64,000 bases of DNA, taken from positions 32,657,376 to 32,721,375 of the forward strand of contig NC_085872.1 of NCBI RefSeq assembly GCF_034702125.1, written 5' to 3'. The position numbers and the translations under genes are program-made. Origin of the DNA: Engraulis encrasicolus. Lineage: Eukaryota > Chordata > Actinopteri > Clupeiformes > Engraulidae. The notes beneath the pieces were generated by a model. The model saw only the letters and a program-made list of their open reading frames with translations. It searched no databases and was not told where the DNA came from. Below, piece by piece: positions 9,501 through 21,995 of this stretch. The stretch's first letter is position 1, and every line of letters starts with the position of its first letter.

Positions 9501-12122
9501 ATGGCGGCGTGCGTGGAAGAGCATGGATTCAGCTTCGATTCGGCAGTTTCGAGAGTGTTATCTAAACTACCACACATTAAATCTTTAAAAGAGGAGCAGA
9601 AAACGGCTTTGAAGGAATTTGTTGGTGGGAAGGACATTCTCGCCCTCCTTCCGACCGGGTATGGAAAGAGTTTAATCTACCAAATTGCCCCGCTGGTAGT
9701 ACAGGAGATGGGACGACAACAGGAGCCCATTATTGCAGTGGTGTCTCCTCTCATTGCTCTGATTCAAGATCAAATCCGCGAGGCAGAACGTTTGGGAGTT
9801 TCGGCTGCGCAGCTCGGAGGAGAGAACGACAGCGATATCCTGAACGGACATTTTCAACTTGTATTCGGCAGCCCCGAGTCCTGGTTGAAAGAGAAATGGC
9901 TGACCATGTTGGGCTCAACAGTTTACCGGACGAACCTAGTCGGGATTGTGGTCGACGAGGTCCATGTCACCTATAAATGGTAAGTGATCTTTTCATCTTT
10001 TAATTCCTACTTAATTGTATTTTAAGTATGTGAAACCATGGGCTTAATTTTAGGGGGGATGGTGGGGACATGTCCATACCACTTTTGAGGTAAACCTAGC
10101 TTGTCCCCACCACTTTTTCACAAATACAATGCGAAAACAGCATACCCTGACAATTTGCCATTGAAATGTCCCCACCACTTTTCGCGCCAAACCTACACCT
10201 TTGTGTGAAACAATATTGACAACCGGGAATGCCCTCGCGTTTGTAGCTGACTATATAGCAATTCAATTTGTCCTGCGTGGATCTTTGGTGGAACTGAATT
10301 AATTTGCCCGATGTCCGATAAGATAGATGTTGACCACAATGCCCAGACGTCACATTCAGACAAATATGTACATTAAAACTGAGTGTTAACTCGAATACAG
10401 TACAACTTTGATAACAGAGATCTCTAATGCCTTTCAGGGGTCAAGGTGCGCAAGGAAATCCAGCCTTCAGAGAGTGCTTTTCTCGCCTGGGAGAACTCCG
10501 GTCAGTTGTGAAAGAAGGTGAGTTAATGTCGTGAATAAGAGAAAAAAAGAACACTGGAAACACCATAGTACTACAGACTAAGAAAACACTACTTGTTTTC
10601 AAGATTACTTCAGTATTGAGTTTGAGCCTCAGCGGGTTGTTGTAACAATGTGTACCGGTATTTTTCCTTTGTAGATACCCACTACCCTTTGTTAATGAGT
10701 TTTGAAGAGAAGGTGTTTTTTTTTTAAAAAAATATATTTTTTATTCTGATACTGGTCAAGACCCAAACTCCCCATTCTTGCCCTCTCAGCAATAAACATA
10801 TATTTAAGGTTTTGTACTGTTTAGTACTAAGACTTACTTAATTAATAAAACCCAGGTTCTTTACATAAAGTTTACCAGCCGAGTTTGCAGACTTCATTTT
10901 TGTTTTGTTATGTGTGTGTTGTTTTTCAGGCACGCCTGTCATGGCCTTGACAGCATCAGCTGAAACTGCCAACAGAGACCGTGTCTCCCGTCTGCTACAC
11001 ATGCACAATGCCACTCGGATAACTGTGAGCCCAAACAGAGACAACATCAGACTTGGACTTAAGCATGTTCCCAAAGACGACCTTGAGTGCATGGACTGGG
11101 TGGTGACTGAGGTCAGAGAGAAGGGGCTGTTTATGTCTCCGATCATCATTTACTGCACATCACTGAAGGCAGTTGGAAGAGTGTTCTGCCGTCTGAAAGC
11201 TGAACTTGGGGATGATGCATGGGTGGACCGAGATCCTGAGCACAAGGCTGAAAATCTGCTGATTGGAATGTACCACAGCAAAACATTACCACAGTACAAA
11301 GCCAGAGTGCTTGCGTCCTTCACTGGTGAGGGTAGCTGCAGGGTTGTTGTGGCTACAACTGCTTTGGGGATGGGTCTTAACTTCCCTAACGTGTCCCACG
11401 TTGTCATGTACGGAGCACCAGAGGACGTGGAAGCCATTGTGCAGCAGGTTGGGAGGGCTGGGAGAAACTCTCTACCATCACATGCAGTGTTGTATGCCAT
11501 AAAAGGAACACCCAGGGTAGACAAGACAGTAAGTGCAGTGATTAAGGCTGGGGCACAGGGCTGTTTTAGGAAAGCCCTGTTTGCACACTTTGACACACAC
11601 GCAACAAGTTTGGAGCCAGGTCATTTGTGTTGTTCCTTCTGCCAGTCCATTTGTGCGTGTTCATCTGGTGTTTGTGTTGAGCCTGCTCCAAAATGTGACT
11701 CTGTACAACATCATGTGCCCACTACCCCACCAAGATCAAGAGAAGTGACAGATGAGGACAGGGATATTATCAGGGACTGCTTACAGAAGTACATGCATAC
11801 TCTAGTACCTGACATGCCACTAGTCACAAACACGACTGTCTGCTCAGGGTTTGGGATGGAGCTCATCGATGCAGCTGTGCACCACAGTCCTTACATCTTC
11901 GATCTTAGTTACATAACAAACAACCTACCAGTATTTAGGGTACGACATGCTCAAGAAATTCTACTGGTTATGAGTGAGGTGTTTTGTGACTTTGACTATT
12001 CCGAGCCAACTCTTCCTGATGACAGTTTTTTGGAACCAGATATTGATTTTGCTGGCTATTTTGATACACCTGATGAGGAGTTTGAAATTGATCAACACAG
12101 CAGTAGTTCAGACTCAAACTAG
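9501..12122 (+). CDS. RecQ-like ATP-dependent DNA helicase (transposon-borne), intact
   Basis: Three exons, 9501-9979, 10438-10517 and 10930-12122, join with GT-AG junctions and exact phases to give 583 residues. The ATG at 9501 is in good context (ACAACAATGG); an in-frame ATG-like extension to 9444 is less likely. Helicase motifs in order: EEQ near residue 32, Walker A LLPTGYGKS (49-57), motif Ia VVSPLIALIQDQI, Walker B DEVH (152-155, where RecQ proteins usually have DEAH or DECH), ALTAS (motif III), IIIYCTS (motif IV), then TTALGMGLNFP and QQVGRAGR (motifs V-VI, about 328-365). A Cys-rich cluster (CCSFC then CAC, about 418-440) fits the RecQ zinc-binding part. There is no HRDC domain and the tail is acidic (SSSSDSN). 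No lesion was found. It probably unwinds transposon ends or repair intermediates. Confidence 0.92.
10040..10215. repeat. Dispersed repeat in helicase intron 1
   Basis: A block with TGGGGACATGTCCATACCAC and the later ATTGAAATGTCCCCACCAC recurs at about 42121-42290 in the same orientation with modest divergence. It is non-coding. The nature of the repeat is unknown. Confidence 0.75.
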
Positions 12123-12218
12123 CATCTGCCCTACACTGGGAGAAAGGTAGCAGATCATTTTTGTCACAATGTCTTTGCAAATGTAAATAATGATGTACAC
12201 AGGTGATTAACAAATGTA

Positions 12219-12224
12219 AATAAA
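12219..12224 (+). promoter_or_regulatory. Poly(A) signal of the helicase gene
   Basis: AATAAA lies about 97 bp after the helicase stop codon, in an AT-rich stretch. Confidence 0.6.
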
Positions 12225-12229
12225 ATTTA

Positions 12230-12650
12230 ATTGTGAAAAAACTCTGGGTATTGTTTTCACTGTGCAGTCATGGACAAACATGATGAATTGAAAAATGTGC
12301 AAAATTTTGAAAATAAATAATTAACAGGTTTACTTTAATGTACAGTGGTTAGGGATACACAGATACCCTTTTGATCACAATGTCTGAATTTGGATATCTG
12401 CCGATACCGATACTCCGATCCTATATCAAGACCACATATATGCATGGGTTTCAACTTGAGTTAGGCCCAAGTAGACTATTTGGTCAGAAAAGGAAGTCAG
12501 AAGAACAGGAAAACAATAAGTAAAAGTAAAAAGGTAAAAAAGACAGAAATGTGATGGTTACAAATGTACAAATGACAAAACAGTTACTGGTTATACAAAA
12601 AATATGTGCAAAAATATTTACAGTAAATAATTCAGAAGTACCTCATCACC
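12230..12650. other. Convergent intergenic region
   Basis: This separates the 3' ends of the two genes. It holds a fragment of a hAT-like MITE (about 12345-12430, with CTGCCGATACCGATACTCC) related to the copies at 20767 and 49587. No obvious AATAAA for the minus-strand gene was seen. Confidence 0.5.
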
Positions 12651-15222
12651 ATTCTTAAATTGGGTTGTTCTGCCACTCCTTTAATTTAGACTTTAACCAT
12701 GCCCTCAAGTCAGACTGTTTGAGTTTAAGCAGTAGATCACGCCTAAACTTGGGAAAAACAGAAAACTCCCTGCCAGGGTTCTCCTTGAAGAGCTCTGCGT
12801 CTTGAAAGACTTCCACCAGAATGAGGATATCCTCAGTCTGACGAGCAGCATGGTGGGCACCTGTGGACCTGGACACCTCTAGCTCTGAATCTGTGGTGTC
12901 CATTAACTCCTTCCAGATTCCAAGGGACCTGCTCACCCTGGATGCGGTTTGTTCAGTGAGATTTGGGCCACTGCGTGTCAGGAAGGATTTGAGAAAATTG
13001 TTTAAGTGTTCCAGGTGTAGGTCCAAGGACACATTTCTTCCTCTTCCTCCCTTGCCATTCCAAAAACGGTTCCATGTCAGGCTGTGCGCTAACCTTGGAG
13101 AAAGAGTGCAATTCACCTGTACTGTCAGGAGGAGTGTGCTGAAGGCGTACTGTGTGTGACCGTAAGCCTTGAACAGCATTAGGGCTACACTGTATAGTCT
13201 CAGCAGCCTCTCCCCATCACCCTCCTTCACCGCATCCTGCAGGTCAGCCAGGAGGAAGCCAAATGCCAGCCTAGCTTCTGAGTGTTCTTTTTTGTGGTCC
13301 ACCAACAAGACACTTTGTCTGCCAGTATCTTTGGGTACTTCAGGAGGAGCTGACAAGCCATGCTTTTGTTTTTCGTGCTTGTGCCTACATTTCTCATATT
13401 TAAATGCACGCCCACAGCCTGCTGCACGGCAGAGGACCCTGTCTTGCTGTTCGGCAAGGTCAGTGGCTTTGTCTGTGACACCGCTGACAAACTCCGAAAT
13501 GTCTTGAAAAGTGACAAATCTGTCAACGACGTTGGAGACTGCCTCTGTCAGCCAGTGCCTTTTCTCCTCAGGTGAGCCCGTTGCGATGTCAGAAGGGATA
13601 AAGCCATCTGGGACGTCTGTTAACACATTGAGAAGGCATGTAATATGAGTTGCATGAACCATATTGTTAGTTGAAATTAATTACAAGATTGTGCCTTTTA
13701 ACCTCTCCCTCTTGTGATTGTAGTCATGTAAAAGCCACTATACAGATGTACTTTTCTTGTTGCTTTGACCAGACAAGTGGCCTTGTCCATGTATCTACTT
13801 AGCGCATGTGTAATACTACTAAGCTTACACCTTCTGCACAGATTGGTGAAAGGCTCTTAAAGCACCATGTACTGTATTTGTTATAGACACATTTAACAGG
13901 GGCTATAATATTGTTTCACAGTGAGTAAGGAGTGGTTTGTTAATTGTTGTACCTGACACTTTCTGTAGCCCAAAGTGCTCCATAGCAGCAGCTAAGAAGA
14001 GAGCCGTAGTGTCCTTTCTCACAAATTCTTTATATGCATTGAAAGCAGCATGTGGGCCGCGTTTCGCATTGCTGCATCTGTAAGGACATGACTTGTTATT
14101 AATGATGGCAATGGCTTGTAACATATACAAGACATGTTACAATATATAGTACAAGTATTTCTGAGATATGCTAGATATGATACAAGGTAAACACATGTGT
14201 AAGTATTAAGTCATAACAGTTAGTAGATCTCTCAACACACACACTCCTACTGTCATCGTCAGAATGTGGTACCTCTCCAAAACCCTCACACGCACGCACA
14301 CAATACTGAGCTATGTAACATAGAAAAAAAAACAGACATGCAGACAAAAGACTGGGCCACAAGCCACTTGAAGGGACAGAGACGCACACAAATATACACA
14401 TGTAAACACATGCATGCATGCACGCACGCACGCACCACACCAACACAACGAACAGACAGACACACAATGATGAGAGATGGAGTACCAAGCCGTAATAAAT
14501 TCATGGTGGCTGGACAACATCCTCCTTCATAGGACAGAGCAGAATGACTTGTGATGAAGCACCGAGCCTTAATTCATGATGGCCTGGGTTCATCAGGGAG
14601 AGAGAAACCTAAAAATGGTGAACACTCTATTTTCATTTATAATGTTAACATTGAAACAATCATTTATTCATCAGACATTGACAAAGAACACTTGCAAATG
14701 CACAAAATACTAGCTCTGTTTCACACGATAGACATGCATACCTCAGCTTATTCATATTGGCCTGGAGTGTCCCATGATCTCCCGCTGAGCCATCTTTGTA
14801 GAAGATCCGATGATAAATCTATAATCAAAGTTTATCGGTAAGGAGGGATATCGTCAGCTCACAAGATTTACTAAAAATGTAACCAGCTTTTTTTTTTTAA
14901 GTATAAATAATTTAAACTGTCTTATAATGTGATAATCCTGACTGTATGACACTTTGCCTTTGGGGTATTTAGTGCCGAGTTCTCAGGGCAATAGCAGAAA
15001 TGTTTTAGATTAGGAGAGCCCACCAGCAGCAACTGGGGGATAGACCTGTGCCTGATAGTGGATTAGTAGCGGAAAAACCCAAGTGAGCAACCACAGGAGA
15101 AGGGGGCAGTGGAGGTGGGGGTGGGCTGTGGGGTTAGAGGGAGGAGAGCCTCGCAACAACAACGGGGGAAGGGCCTGTGCCTGAGACAGTGACATTACCT
15201 GAGCTGATGGCTGAACTGCTAC

Positions 15223-15640
15223 TTAAAGGGACAGTTTGGTCAATTTCAACATGAATTGCTCACGCTACCCTTGACTTGTCAGTGCCTGGTGATGCCACAT
15301 TTTTCGGCTCAGCCCTTTCCGAGATATGAGCAATTCTAATGGGGGCAGCGTTTGTTTACATTTTTAAAAAATGAAACATAGGCCAACTCCAAATATTTTT
15401 CCCAAAAGGTACTGCTGTTTGCTAGTTGTCTGCTGATGTTTTATAACCTTTTGGATGTTTTAGGGGAATAAATAAAAATGTTTTTTTTTTTTTAATGTAA
15501 ACAAAGAGCTGCCCCCATTACAATGACCAGGATCTCGGAAACTGCTGAAGAAGAAAAAAAAAAAAACTCAGGCACTGACAAGTCCAGGGTAGTGTGAGCA
15601 TTACAACTGCATGTTGAAATTGACCAAACTGTCCCTTTAA
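15223..15640. mobile_element. Foldback MITE with TTAA duplication
   Basis: TTAA at 15223-15226 and 15637-15640 flank long inverted arms beginning AGGGACAGTTTGGTCAATTT. The arms extend about 65 bp with small indels. It lies in the intron between DUF6589 exons 5 and 6, so it arrived after, or travelled with, the large element. TTAA targets point to Kolobok or piggyBac machinery. Confidence 0.85.
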
Positions 15641-15780
15641 CTTTAGAGTGGTCCACTAGGATCTGGAGTCATAACTCTGAGCATTTTTAAACCAGTGTCC
15701 TTAAGCAAGTATGGAGGGTGAAAGAACTGTCTACATTCTGCAGAATATGTATTGTTGTTGCATCCAGACCTGCTATGTTG

Positions 15781-15830
15781 CCCCCCCCCCCCACCCCCCA
15801 CCCCCCCCCACCCCACCCCACCCCCTCACA
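15781..15830. repeat. C-rich low-complexity tract
   Basis: Runs of C broken by single A occur in a DUF6589 intron. The open frames over it are artefacts. Confidence 0.9.
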
Positions 15831-17483
15831 GAATACAACATTTGCTAGCTCACCACTTGGCAAATTACATGACTGATCATCAGATGCAAACCATGTAGAT
15901 GTTTGATAAACCACTCTGAACGGAGTGGATTTAACATAAGGGAGACGAAGTAGTGAAACGTTGCCCAAAAACCCTTAATTAAAACTTTATATTTTAAACA
16001 TGAGATGACCAGTCATGTTATTAGCCAAAAAAAAAGGTGCACATCATGCTCCTCGGGTGTATTGAATTAATCTACATTAATATGTCCTGACAAGATCACT
16101 CACCTCAAAAAGGTTTTTAATTGCGTGCCAGTCTTCAAATTTGAAGACAAGGCCTTCCAACCGGTCATCCGCAATTTCTTTCTCCTTCGGCGAATGCCCA
16201 CTGAAGGTTCCGGCAATTCCCTTCGGTGAGTCTGTCGCCCCCAACCAAAATGGTCTGTGGTCCATCTGGGCCCACTGGAACATACCTACGTAACACAACA
16301 ATGTGTGCAATACAAAGACAAGTCGGTCTGAATGTCAAAAACTTTCACACGAGAGTGTTGTTTGGAGTGTGTGTTCTACCTATGTGGCTGAATGTATGCA
16401 AGTGTGTGCTACAGTGTATTCAAAGTTGAGTGTAGCAGTTCAGAATATTACAGTGCATTACAGGGTATGTCTGCAGCACACTAGTGCAGTACACAAATAA
16501 CCTTCACAAGTTCATGTGGTTTATTTTTGGACCCCCCCAAACCAACGTACTCTTTCTGTATGTGCTGTAGAACCTCGACCAGCTCTGTAGACTTGTTCTC
16601 GTCTTTGAACAGAAGTCCTAGGAGATACTATATGAGGAAGGAATACAGGGATTGAAATTACTTTTTGGGCAGATGACATTCCATACCATATAATCCATCT
16701 CGTTCTAAGCATTCACAAAAATTACAAAGAAAGTATGTAATGCTTTGAATTAATACTTACGTGCGTTGAAGGCTCTGCCATTTCGGCACTGTACTTGTGT
16801 GGGATGTGGTGAACCACGACAGACGATAGAGGCTTGAAGGAGTCCAAGTATGTTGTAAGGATTCTGCTTCCCAGGACAATGTACTCACGGCGTATTAGGG
16901 CTTGGGTGTCAGGACTGGGTAGGGAGTTACCAATGTCATAATCAGATAGCAGTCGGTTTGGCTTTTGTGTGCTGAGATGGGTTCCAAGAACTCTGTCTTC
17001 TACAGCTATGTGGTGGATCCAGTGGATTGACTGGTTTGTGCGGCTGATTGACTGGTGGTGTGTGCGGGAGAAGAAGTCCAGGTTATCAAATATAATTGAA
17101 TATGAAGGTGGCAGACTTTGCTCTGAAGGCGCTTCTGTGGGCAACACTGCTACACCCAGGTCCACCATTTCAGTGCCTGTTACAGCACTGAAGACTGACA
17201 CCGCTGTGACATCGTCAGATCCCAACTGCTGGTCTTCCTGTGATGGAGTAGTGGTGATGCAAGTATCCTGCTCTGTGACAGTGATGGTCTCCTGAACGCT
17301 TAGCGTTTGGCTATCTGTAAGTAGAGAAGAGTAGAGTACTTCTATTAATCACAAGGGAAATTAAGGTGTCTGACAGCTTACATATACAAGACATAACTTA
17401 CTGTACGCAAAGACCTAACACACATAATTGCACATTGCAGTAAACATATAGCAAAAGTCTGAGGATAGCAAAATGCTTTACAT

Positions 17484-17525
17484 CAGCTCTCTCTCTCTCT
17501 CTCTCCCTCTCTCTCTCTCTCTCAA
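17484..17525. repeat. (CT)n microsatellite
   Basis: This is a CT-repeat tract in the intron between DUF6589 exons 2 and 3. Confidence 0.9.
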
Positions 17526-17661
17526 ACACACACGCATCTCAAAGTACAAAAAACATACACTTAGACCAACTAACTACATGTTATTGCACTAACCATATTT
17601 AAGTTCATTATTACACTAATCATATTTAAGTACATTAAGCACAGCAGTCAGCCTTCCACCA

Positions 17662-17773
<112 letters not shown>

Positions 17774-19628
17774 GGTCACGCATTGTAAGCAATGGGGCAC
17801 ATGTAGTGTTTTGAAACAATGCAGAGAGACCTCTGTTGACTCAAAAATGGCTGTTATTCTGTTATTAATGTTACATCCTGACAGCAGTTTAATGGATGCA
17901 CAAATATCACAGTGTTAATAACAGATCTGTCTTACCTGACAATGCATGCTGGTTCAAGCCATGCATAGCTACATCCAGGTCTCTCACAGCAACATTCGGT
18001 GTCTCTGTCTCTGGTGTGCTGGACCCAGTAGCCACTTCGGAACCTTCACTCCCTGGAACTGAAGCCAAGGCAGTGGCTCTGCTGGTCTCTTCCATTCTCT
18101 CTTGGAGGCAGATTTCGATGGCTACTTTCAGTGTTTGAAAGTCCTCCCCACATGTTTTTGCCAGTTCTTTTTGCTTCTTGATAGCACTGGAGTATGACGT
18201 AGTAATGCCCAACTTGCCAAGCCTTTTAAATGCTGCCTTCTTCACCCCAGCATACTGCAGGACATTGTTCACATAGTAAGCAAAGGCTGATAAGCGGTTA
18301 TCTCTGCCTTAAAGAGCGATAGATGCTGCAGCACAGGCAGCATTTGCAGACTGTTTGGTGATGGTAAGAAAAATGGAAAAAAGAAATGGTGACACGCGCT
18401 GGAAGTCTTCCTGCAATTTGTCAAAGGAAAATGCTTTCAGATCTTCAGCAGATGTTTTTGACAGCATGAAGCCTGTGAATGGATTGCAGATCTTTTTGCA
18501 GTCATCCTCTATGACCTGCTGGATGCTTTCAGTGAGAGGTCCAAACAAGTCCTTGTGCCTTATGATTTGTTTGGCGGCCCAGTTCCACTTCTTTTCAGCA
18601 ATCGCCTGGATAATGCCAGCTGTGTCGTCTGGGCACACAGTTGTCTCACCCCTAGGCTTGGAAGGATAATAGACAACTACCTGCAACACAAAACGAAATC
18701 ACTTGCAGTCAGTATCAGATGCTAAACGCATGGTAGGTAGGCTATTGTTAACTTTATATGTTAACCTCTGTTTTAGGTTAGATAGGATGCTGGAAGCTAA
18801 TTTTAATGGTTGACTTTGACCATTACCCATGCAAAAAGTAATCTCAGACTCATGGAACTAAGCTTTAAATGTGGAATGACAGCTTTTGTACTCGCGCTGC
18901 ACTGGTTTAAACAAGTACGGTAATTATTGTTGCATGTCTTATGATGTTTTTGACTTACCTTGGTAACACTTTGCCGTGCTCTGCCAGTGCTTGGCCTCTG
19001 TACTTTCGGAGCTGGTGGAGCAGTCGGCGTGGGGGGTTGGGGACGGAGCTTAGAGGGAGTTGGAACCCTGTCTCGTTTCTTCGCCAAAGTCTCGGTCGCC
19101 GACGGCGTTGCACTCGGTGTTGTCACAGCAGAACAACTCTGCTCCACTTCGGCCTTTTGCCATGCTTTTAAAGTAGTTTGCGACTCTTCGATCCTACATA
19201 TTAAGCGATGGCACTTCATACACACACGAAACGACCTATGCTGAACGTTTGCCAACGTCAAACCAAGTTCGGCAAGACGTTCGCTGAGGGATTTTTCGTT
19301 TGTGTTTTTTTCAAAAAGCTTCTTGCTGTTTCCAATAATGCCCTTTACCCTCAGATTTTCACAGCACAATCGACATAATCGGGGGATTAGCTGCTAGATC
19401 CATGCTGTTGCTTTGCTCGATGTTGTTGTGGTCTGTTTTGGTATCCTCCCCCGCCCCGACCGAGAGACTGCGTCGCGCTCCAACACGTCACGTCCGCTTT
19501 CGATATGATTGGTCGAAGTAGTACGTGACAGACACATTGAATTCTCCAACCAGGTTCGAGCTTTTTTTGAATGCAACCCCCGCCTACTCGCAGCAGAGAA
19601 CAGCTAGGTAACCACCAAAATTCCAGAT

Positions 19629-19661
19629 GGATGACAATCCATCTGCGCGAGAGTCAGGTTA
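19629..19661 (-). repeat. Right terminal inverted repeat with subterminal hairpin
   Basis: Read inward from 19661 the sequence is TAACCTGACTCTCGCG, matching the left end. Just inside it AGATGGAT and ATCCATCT (19625-19644) can form an 8-bp hairpin with a GACA loop. The left end has no matching hairpin, so the two ends are asymmetric. Confidence 0.7.
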
Positions 19662-20038
19662 TGCAATCGCAGGGTCGCAAGAAAATCAAAACGGTTTGAA
19701 ATTCTGGTCGTGGCTCGTGCGTAAATCGCACAGTTAAAGCAGTGCTACGACCCGATTTGACACTTCACATGTACAAATAAATAGGGCCGTGCGATTCGCT
19801 GTTGAGCGCGACCTCATCTCCACCTCAGGTGCGCATGTTACCTCCTCTGCAGACCGGGGAAACATGCCTGTCGCGTCGTACGGTGGAAGCATTTCGCTCG
19901 CATCCGACTGTCGGCTTGTATAGTGTGAGGACGTGAGTCGTGAGTTGTGAACTTTTAAACAGTGAAATTCCATCGTGCAGTGGGAGCAGAAGCTTAAGAC
20001 CCACGAGTGAAAATATCACACAGTGTATGCCCGGCTTA
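19662..20038 (+). mobile_element. Right part of the split TTAA-type MITE
   Basis: The MITE resumes at the second copy of TGCAATCGC and matches 31783-32155. It ends ...GTATGCCCGGC followed by TTAA (20035-20038), the presumed target. Confidence 0.9.
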
Positions 20039-20040
20039 AG

Positions 20041-21790
20041 GAATCTGAGAGTGTCTTCACATCACCAAAGACGTGTGTCAGTGTAAGGAGGAGGGCAATG
20101 AACCTAAAATCTATTTGCGCAAGAAGACCTCTAGCATCAATAGACCTATCCCCACTTCTTTCTTCAGAGATTTGTTTTAGTAAGCACATCATGGCAGGTA
20201 GCCTATCTTTTACCGTTTTACAGGCATTGTACCTGCAGGCCCACCATGTTTCAATTAATCTCTCTCAGCTCTCTTGGTGACCCCAGATACATTTCTTTTT
20301 GTATTTCGATCCATCTTTGGCAGCTTTGGTGGACATGAGAGCCTCACACAAAAACATATAATTTCTGCAATAGTGAAAATAAACAGTTGACTTCCTTCAG
20401 AGATTTAATTGTGTCCACTACGACCAGATTCAGGCAATGTGCATTACAGTGCATGTAAAATGCGAGTGGGGCCTCTTCTCTGATGCGCGCCTGTACCCCC
20501 GTGTTTTTCCCGGTCATGACAGAGGCCCCATCATACGCTTGCCCTATTAAGTTATTTCTGTAATCGAGACCGAATTTCTGCATGATTTGGGTTATTTTGT
20601 CTGCAAGTGACCCTGCGTCTAGGCGCTCTACTGCCTGAAAGTCAAGAAAACTTTCAACTATCGATCCATTATAGTAGTATCGAACGATGAAAGACATCTG
20701 CTCTTTTTTGCTTACGTATTTGGATTCGTCAACCATGATGCTGAACACCTCACTTTGCCTCACTTCTAGTGTTGCACCGATACCATTTTTTGGCCCCGAT
20801 ACCGATACCTGGCTGTGCAGTATCTGCCGATACCGATACCACCCTATTTGAAATGTATATATATGAAGGGCTGTAGTGCATACTACTTGGATGTAAAATC
20901 ATTGCATGGCTTTGCCAGGCTGCTGCCTACCTTTGTGAAACAGGAAAAAGACTAATACAGCTAATACGAAGTCAATCCAGCAAAACTTTTTATACTTTTT
21001 AAATACCTCTATGAAATAACTTATTTCAAGGCTGCTTAATTTCATACAAGCACCTGTAAATGGTATCGGTGCCCTATTTGTTGGTACTCACCGATACCGA
21101 TACCATCATTTTAGTGCCGATCCACCGATACTGGTATCGGTATCGGTGCAACACTACTCACTTCATCAATTATGTTGTTTCTCACAATTTCTGCTACATT
21201 TCATTTTGAGTTCCATGACCCAGATAATTGGCATTCCTTTGACTTGTCATTTTCTTTCCCACCAGTTTGTTGTGTTTTCCTAACAATTGCATAATACTAA
21301 GGAAATGTCCTTTGTTTTCACCATGTGCCTCATCATGACCTCTTAGAGCAATATTTCGTGTTGCAGTTAGAAGTAGGGTCTCACCTATTGTTTTCACATA
21401 CTCACGGTTCTCTTTAATTAAGGTTTCATTCCCTGTGCTCAGGGAAGCACAGATGCTTTTTGGCGCTTTCTCATATTCTTTCCAGGCCAACATGGCATTT
21501 CTATGACACACTAACTTGGCATGTGCTAAAAATCCCCCATTTTTGTATGTAGCCCTTTTCCATTGCTTAAATCCTTCTGCTGTGAATGCTGAATCCCTTG
21601 CAGAGGGAAGACTGATGTGACGACAGGCGTAACAGAAGGCAGCATCTTTACTTTGGGAGTACTCCAGCCATTTGTGGACAGTATACCACTCTTTCAAGAA
21701 GCTCCTTCTCTGGCTTCCTAGAAGGGTCTGAGGAAAGACTTTCAGTTGTGGTTGTTTGGGTCCCTCTGTTCTTGACTGGGATATGTCTAG
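20041..21790 (-). pseudogene. ZMYM1/DUF4371-type hAT transposase, C-terminally truncated, split by MITE
   Basis: Read on the minus strand from about 21790. A TTF-type zinc-finger region (CYACRHISLPS... GFKQWKRA) is followed by the DUF4371 core: FSIMVDESKYVSKKEQMSF, then AYDGASVMTGKNTGVQARI and MHCNAHCLNLVV, then SIDARGLLAQIDFRFIALL. The catalytic-core VDES and YDGASVM segments are present. A one-base frameshift occurs near 21190 and stop codons near 20340. A 390-bp MITE sits at 20767-21156; removing it and one target copy rejoins IIDEV to RQSEVF in one frame. The C-terminal dimerisation region is absent because the gene ends where the TTAA MITE begins (20038). It was probably a mobile element, now dead. 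Confidence 0.82.
20767..21156. mobile_element. hAT MITE with perfect 8-bp target duplication
   Basis: The target CTCACTTC occurs at 20759-20766 and 21157-21164. The ends are TAGTGTTGCACCGATACCA inverted repeats. A sister copy lies at 49587-49962. Confidence 0.95.
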
Positions 21791-21995
21791 GATAAACCAC
21801 AAAAGACAAAAAGTATAATAACTTATAATAAAGGCAGAAAAATAATCCTTACGCAATAATAGTAGCCTAAACACCAATTTACATCTGAAAACGAAATTAA
21901 AACAGGCAAATCTGTCCTCATAGTCAAAGCTCTGTATTATGGATTCTATTTACATGTCTATTGAAGCATAAATCTCTCAATGACCTAACATTCAG

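Noticed and set aside
11150..11596. 148-codon minus-strand frame inside the helicase
   Set aside because: It is a shadow of the well-supported helicase exon 3.
12863..13575. Plus-strand frames over DUF6589 exon 8
   Set aside because: They are shadows; the minus-strand exon has correct phase and splice sites.
15687..15968. 93-codon minus-strand frame with a Gly-rich stretch
   Set aside because: The Gly run is the C-rich tract; it lies in an intron of the DUF6589 gene.
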